Assembly (NCBI RefSeq): GCF_964355755.1
Contig: NC_092679.1
Coordinates: forward strand, 15,864,932-15,924,931
DNA from: Antedon mediterranea
Taxonomy: Eukaryota > Echinodermata > Crinoidea > Comatulida > Antedonidae
Length of the DNA: 60,000 nucleotides
Reading direction: 5' to 3'
Shown: positions 48,501 through 56,000 of the stretch, in pieces
Numbering within the stretch: the stretch's first letter is position 1
Layout: each line of letters opens with the position of its first letter
Made by a program: the position numbers and the translations under genes
The notes under the pieces: generated by a model
Seen by the model: the letters and a program-made list of their open reading frames with translations, nothing else
What the model was told of the DNA's origin: nothing
Databases searched by the model: none

Positions 48501-51500
48501 CACTTATAAAATGACAAGATAAATGGTTCAATTCAACCAATAATCCATTGGCTGGCTGGCAGCCAATTTGACTAATTTTTGCTTTAAAATTACAGTTTTT
48601 TCAGGTGAATAAATATATTTTGACCAACACATTTTTGGTCAAAGTGGATAACTATTAAAGTAACATTAAAATGCGGCATATTCAACAACAAAATATTTTT
48701 TCAGGAGACAATATCTTTAATAATCCTGATTTAAAATTACAGTATATTAAGTATCAATTCTTGTTGTATTCGTTCTATATTTTTGATATATTTTTTTCTA
48801 CAGTTATGTTGTTAATTACATATGGTGTTTCATTACGCGTGGTTCCCACTAGCGACGCAACACAAGGACGTAACGCAACGCAAGTGAATTGACCAATCAC
48901 AAGCGATGGCTTATTCGCTTGTGATTGCTAACTGTCTATAACTTCGCTTGTCATTGGTTAAAACGCTTGCGTTGCGTTTACGTCCTTGCGTTACGTTCTA
49001 GTGGGAACCAAACTTTAGGGACCACAGTGGAAATAAGTTGCTTTTGTACTTTTCTGTGTTTTTATTTTTGATTGATCACTTGAATAAATAAATTAATTAA
49101 ATAAATCAAAGAAAACGATACAGTCATTATATTAATTTCAAATTTATATTATATAAATATGTTTACATTTTCATTTCTAAACTGAAGTTGAAAATTCAAC
49201 CATATTAAATATAACTAAAGTGTAGAAACAGTAATATAATATTTCATTAAATTCAAATTCATAAATGATCCCTAATTACTTGAATTTCATTTCAGAATAA
49301 AATTGAATAACGTTGACGACTAACGCTTTGGGACAAAAGACAGCGTTGATAAGAAAATCTATTTATGATGAACAAAAGAATAGCTTTTTTCAATACAAAA
49401 CACTGCAAAGTAGATTTTAATAAAGATGGCTACGAAAACAATGTTCTACAGAACATAGACAAAGCTTTGTTTTTACGCATTATTACAAATACTATGATTT
49501 CAAAATGTTTTGTGATGTTAGATATATGTAATTAGGGCTCAAGCCTGTGGATGATTTTTTATAATGAATTGTTTTTTCAGTTACAAAACAAACCATCATA
49601 CAGTAAGAAACTAGGCCTATGACTTCCATTGCTAAACAGGAAGGCTCTATAATGGAAAGAAGAAAGGGCCTAGGGGTTTATTCGAACCATCATATCAACC
49701 ATATGGACTTGGGGTCTGTTTTATTTGCAAGCAAATAACCATTGACAATGTTTTCTATTTTAATTCAATTCAAATTCTTTATTGCAACAAAGTAAACATT
49801 GTTGAATTTAAAATACTGCTTACTATACTTATTATAGTAAAAACTAATTGATTGGATAGATTTTAAATTTTGAATAAATTCTACATTTCAAAAATAATTT
49901 GTTTTTTTTTTAAATAAATAATTTGTTTTATTTCAAACTAGAACAATGTACATATCATTTTTTTTTTAATAAATAGAACAGGAAATGGTAAATTAGCCGA
50001 AAAGGGGATTTATGTGATTTTTTCCAATCATTATGTTACAGTCATCATCACAAACCTGTGGTATTATGAAATCAACCACAACAGTTGTGTAGTGTTTGTG
50101 TAGATGTGTGTGTACAAGATCCCTAGGGAAGTGTTGTTAAGTTGGAGGAGTGATGATTAAAACTTCATGTACTGCGGGCTATAAAAAGACTGCTTCCGCT
50201 ACAGAAGAAAATAATTACCAAAGACATTGTTAAGATTATGGACATGCGGATTATTTCGTGTACTGTATCTCATAGCATAATTTATCTAGTAGTGACAAAA
50301 TCTGTAATAACACAGTGTCACATATGCATCACATGTGACACCTGTATTGTGTTCAGGGTCAGGTAAGATACTAATATGATACAGTACAGGCATCACATGT
50401 GATATTATGTGACACTGTAATTACAGAAGTTGCCTATGATACAATAGAAATTAGTATAGAGAACCGATAATCATCTATATTGGAAAGGAATGTTTTGTGG
50501 TGTTTTCTTCTTGTTTTGAACATTTGTTACCTTTTATTGTTACATTTTTATATATTTGTAAAACAAGCAAAGAATTAAAAGGATTAATAGAAGATTTGAA
50601 TTTGTATACATATATATAATTGTGGTTGATCGAAGATACTTTGGTATAAAATCATAAATGTAATGGGAAAAAGTTTGCTCTTTTTAATATGACAGTATTT
50701 TCACACAACTCTTGACATTTAAAGTGTTAACTACAAAATGTATGACGTAGTTACTTCGGTCACTGCCTGATTATGCATTGCAACAAAATGTTGCGATTGG
50801 AATTTTACTTTATTTTTCCTTTCAAATTTATGATTTGCATCTGTGATTTTATGTAATTTACTAAAACTAAACATATGTTTTTAAATGATCAACTATTTTA
50901 AAAGAAACTGCAACTATATTTTATTACTGTACGAATCATGAATATAAAATTACAGAAAATGTCTTTGTTGGCAAAAAAGATAATTTCTGTGTCAAGCTAC
51001 ACACCTCAACAAGACAACGACCTTTATACAACAATTCATTAAACTTCAATTCTGATAACAAACGATTTAAAGATTTATCTACAACTGTGAGTCTCCAGAG
51101 TGTATTGTATACAGTAGAATCATTTCTGATTATAAAATTCACAAATATGAAACCCATTATTGACACTAAATAGAATCATCATCAACATCTAATGGCCACT
51201 GTATAATAACATCTCAAAAATATAATTCTTTACTTTGAATTATTATCTGGATTCACCTGTTAGAATTTCTTGACAAAGGCAATCAATAACTGAAAGACAA
51301 CTAAGGTTGCGGTTACACACAAAAGTATGAAGGCACGGATAATGCACTTTTACTATTTGCAGTAGTAGCTAGGTCAGGCCAACTTTACATGGGGACAAAG
51401 AAAGGAATCAGAAACACAGTGTCAAATATCAATAGAGTATTCAACTTTGTTTCCAATACATTATGATTTGCTCTATTATAGATATTCTATTAAATGTATT

Positions 51501-52999
51501 TAAGTTTGGAAGAGAGAGATTCTTGGCACATTATACTAGACAGTACTACTATACAGTAAGACTAAGAGTGTTGCAATAGCATGATCTCGATGGCACAAAA
51601 AAGGAAGATGATCAGTGAGACACAGGTCGTAACATGGGTTGAGTGACCTCTGTCTTGATACTGACATTGTAGCTTTGTGGTTAACATGCATGTTTACGAA
51701 TCCTAAAGACTAGGTTCAACTCACAACCTCAACTTAGTCCGAACTTACAGTATATGACTAGATTCCTCCATAACTTCCTATCTGCAATTGTGACAGCCAG
51801 TTCATCTCTTTGCGTACCATTACCAGTATCCATCTCATAATCATAATCTTACACAACTAAAATCTTAAGTTTCTACCTAGCCAGTTTTGCTTAAATGGTT
51901 GGCGTATCCATTGTGTTAAATAAAATGAAAGTTTTTTTTTTTAATAATGTATTTATATTACCTTGTCCTTGGAAATATTTCCGATAGTAAAAAGCACCGT
52001 AATCAATATGCTCCAATAACGGTCCTCGTGAATAATTCCCTTTATTTCCAATTAAATTCTGTAAGTCTTTACCGCCCTCTACGATTCCACAATGCAGATA
52101 TCGTCTCATTGATCGACCGGTACGCGCTATGCTCACTTTACGTATCGTCTCTCCACCAATCTCGTTGGTAAAGCAAGGACAACTGAGGACCAATTCGTTT
52201 GACTTTCCATCACCATCTTCTAGTTCTTCAATCTCAAGTAAATTTTCCATACTTCCCTGTATTTAAAAGACAAATTAAAGAATTTATTATGAACATTGCA
52301 GAGTAGAGACTCTTTATGGAGACATCTTTAAGACCTGTCCACTGACAAGGAGTTTGTCATGGTTTTAAAACATAGTATTTCTCTCCTAGATCACTTCACA
52401 GGAATGTATCCCCTTAAAGATGTATTGTCCCCCAAAAACACGAAAAATGAATATTAATTAAATCAGATTTTGAATATGTTATTTTGTAGTTTTAATAAAG
52501 TTAATCACTTCTGTAGAAAAAAAAATAAAATAATGTTGTCACTTATAAAATGACAAAATAAATGGTTAAATTTCACCAAAAACCATTGGCTGGCAGCCAA
52601 TTTGACAATTTTTTGCTTTAAATTGCAGTTTTTTTCAGGTAATACATTTTTTTTCGATCAAATTTTTGGTCAAAGGTGATAATTATTATGTGACATTAAA
52701 ATGACATATTCAACAAACAAATGAAAAAAAAAAATATTTTTCAGGGGGACAATACATCTTTAATAGGTGTCCCCTGAATAAGAATTATATTGTTTTGTAA
52801 AAAGCATATATTGTTCTTTCATTGTACAGGAAAGTGTCCCCTTTTTAGGTGTGTCTCAGGGAGTGATTTTACTATTAAAATGCACATTAAAGACTGTAGT
52901 TTTTAACAGTAAGAAATTATTATAGTATTGTTCTAATGCGAATTGACATTCAAAATTTATGCTTCTAACCCAATTTGAAGTATCGGCCTCATTTTCTTT

Positions 53000-53032
<33 letters not shown>

Positions 53033-56000
53033 CTAGTATGAGCCTTACTTAAACACCTATAGTCTGTCTGAAACGACCCTGTCTGAAATGGCCCTAACTA
53101 TTAACTGTCAATAGTCAACAAACAAATAGCAGTGGATCTTAATAAACATAGCATGACAAAGGCTTTGTTTTAATAACATGGGTGTAACTACTATCTATCA
53201 GTAAATAACTCTTTTGTATAGTTTTGGCATTTCAAATACATTTTTATTTACCAGTACTATATTGTCCACATTTGTTGTTAATTTTCTTCAAATTATAGTA
53301 CAGAATTTAAAAATTGTTGGAAAATTTAATAAATACTATGTGATTAGAAAAATTATACATTCAAAACGGCTGTACATTTATCAATATCACATTGCTCAGA
53401 TGATCTGATGATCATAAAACATATGGACAGAACTTAAGGAAACTCTCGTGTATACTTTCTGAATAAATTGCACAGTATTCAGTACTTTATTTCAATGAAG
53501 TACCTGTGTAATAAATCATTTCCTAAAAATTAACTGAAGTACCATTTCATTTCCTTTGATGTTCTCTCTTGTACTCTCACAAACATTCCAAATCATTAGA
53601 AAGTCCTTGAACCACTCTGAATAAATATCTGTACTAATTTAATTATCAAAACTGAAACAGCAACTACCTATCTAGTACTGTTTTTCAGTGGTATCAATAC
53701 TTCTATATTCAGCATAATTACTATAATTATGAAAACTGTAGCTATAATTTAACTTTTTTTGTAATTATTTTGTGTTTTTTCGAGTGATCGTGAAATCAAA
53801 ATGGTAATATGTTTGGTCTACTAGCGTTCCTGCTCCCAACTAGTCATCCATTTAAAGAAACGTTGATGAAGCAAGCCTACCTGGTGGTGACTATAGAATG
53901 GTCCTGACTAAACTTTGGCTTTAGTTGACAGAAAATGAAATATTTTGAGATATACTATACGATGTTTGATTATTATAAATATATAGTGTAATGTTTTTGT
54001 GTATATATGCATTAGTTAATTCATAAATACATTTTATATAACATTTAAATATGAAGTCATTATTTCAACATTCATATTAGTTCAACTGTTTGTATAATTA
54101 CTACTAACATTTATAATAGTCGTGCAGGATAGAATGATAAAGATTGCTAAACTAAACAGATATATTTGTGTAAAAGTCAAATTACAAAGACGAGCGGTAA
54201 CGGTAAGTGGAAAACAAAAACATAGAATCTATGATTTTTTATGACTATTTACAACAAACGCGGAGTAGACAGGCGGTTAAGTGGAAACACACGCAGGATA
54301 CAGATTTTATGTGGAATAAGCATGCGATTTTTCGCTTACCTTTACTGTAAATTAAGGGATCATGTAAAAACTATTCTAATGCAACTTCACTTTTACTCTT
54401 AGTAAGAGTAAAAGATTTTTTTTTAACAAAGAAAGATAAAGATTGTGTACTACTACTATCAATATTTAATCGGTTCTTGTTTGTGTTTTTGTTTTTTCAA
54501 AACGATTAATTTCTGTTGTCAAGAAAATACTGTTTTCATTCATAATATTTGTTGTTAATAATACCAAAAAACTGACTTGCAAATTTCAGGGCTAAAGAAG
54601 AATGAGAGGAAAGTATGACAGCTTCCTATGATAAGAAAACAAAGTTAAATAATGTAAAGGAACAATAGTGTAAACAGTTATGTTTCTTGGTAAAACTAAC
54701 TATTTTTAGTCAAAAGTCAAAATAAAAACCACACTGTATTCATGGCCTTGGTTATTAAAGTTAGAAGTGCGGTTAAATTAAAATTTTAACAAGCCTATGA
54801 ATCAAATTTTTGGTGGATCAGGCCTACAGTAAAGCCAACAAATGATGTAATATTCTGTTGTGCTTCATTGGCTAGTTCACTTGGTATTGCATCTGAGCAA
54901 GACAAACTAACAACAGGACACTGAGCTCGCCCTGCTATTAAGATAGGAACTCATAACAGTCCTTTGATATTATGTCTGGCTGCGAGTGCGACAAAACCAA
55001 CAGTTGCTGTACTGGGTACATATTCTCTGTGGCATGCAGTGTCTGTTATGGGGCATGGAACTGATCGTGTCGCAGCCACAGATAAACCCTTTGATCTCCA
55101 GAGCTCAGCATCCTGTTGTTAGATTGCCTTGATCTAAAGCAAGTAAAGTTGACAGACAGTTCAATCATTGGTACAAAAGATCAGAAACCTATTTTTAGAA
55201 AAAATGCTTCGTTGACAGGTGGCACGAATCCATAACGTCCTCGTCCTCACTCTATCATTGTTATAAAAATTCTATTCTATAAACACTACAATTGCATGTA
55301 TTGTTATTCCCCAGGCACTTCTATTTTTTACAGTTTAACCAAAACAGCCTTAGCCCTGCTAACACCCTGACCCCTACAGCTTAAGAACAATGTATTACGT
55401 CCCTTTGAGGTGTGAATTAACGCAGTATTGCTTTAGAGAGTTGCAAAGCCACGCTTCTTCAATAATAACATACATTAATCCTGTGAGTGCATCAGACATA
55501 TGGTTTATCTATAAGGGCAATATGCTATGGAAGTAATGACATGTTGCCAATGCTCTGAATTTAAATTCTTCGTGTTTATTATAAATATTAATTTATAATT
55601 GGATGAGTGCAGAAAGAGCATTATGCAAATTAGATTTTTTGCTATAAAAAATAAATTTATACTGTGTAATCTAATTCTAAATAACAATTTTCTATATGAA
55701 TAAAAATTGTCTGTTTGTAATGTTTACAGTACTGTAGCCTATTTTAATTGGTCAAATGTTTTCCCCCTACTGACATTAATTGTACTCGGCAGTGGGTTTA
55801 AGTGGGACTCAATTCACAACCTCCAGAATACACTTACCAACAGTGGTGTTAAGAGTCTACGAGTGCCACTTACCTGGATAAACCGAAAACAGCTCCTTGC
55901 TCTACCCCGGAGAGAGCATTATGGTACAAAGTGCCTAAGCACACCATAATGTATTATTTGTCAACCACACCCTTAGGTGGGCACACCCTCATGTGGGTAC

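Larger units (their letters stand above)
40002..51961 (-). other. Intron 2 (12 kb) with LINE insertion
   Basis: The largest intron. It holds repeats at 40345-40497, 40575-40757 and 41749-41964, a partial element copy at 42420-42610, a LINE at about 42900-48395 with a nested element at 45590-46215, MITEs at 48396-48716 and 48836-49015, a LINE tail remnant near 49765-49840, a MITE at 50301-50426 and a SINE-like copy at 51665-51790. No host exon found. Confidence 0.7.
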
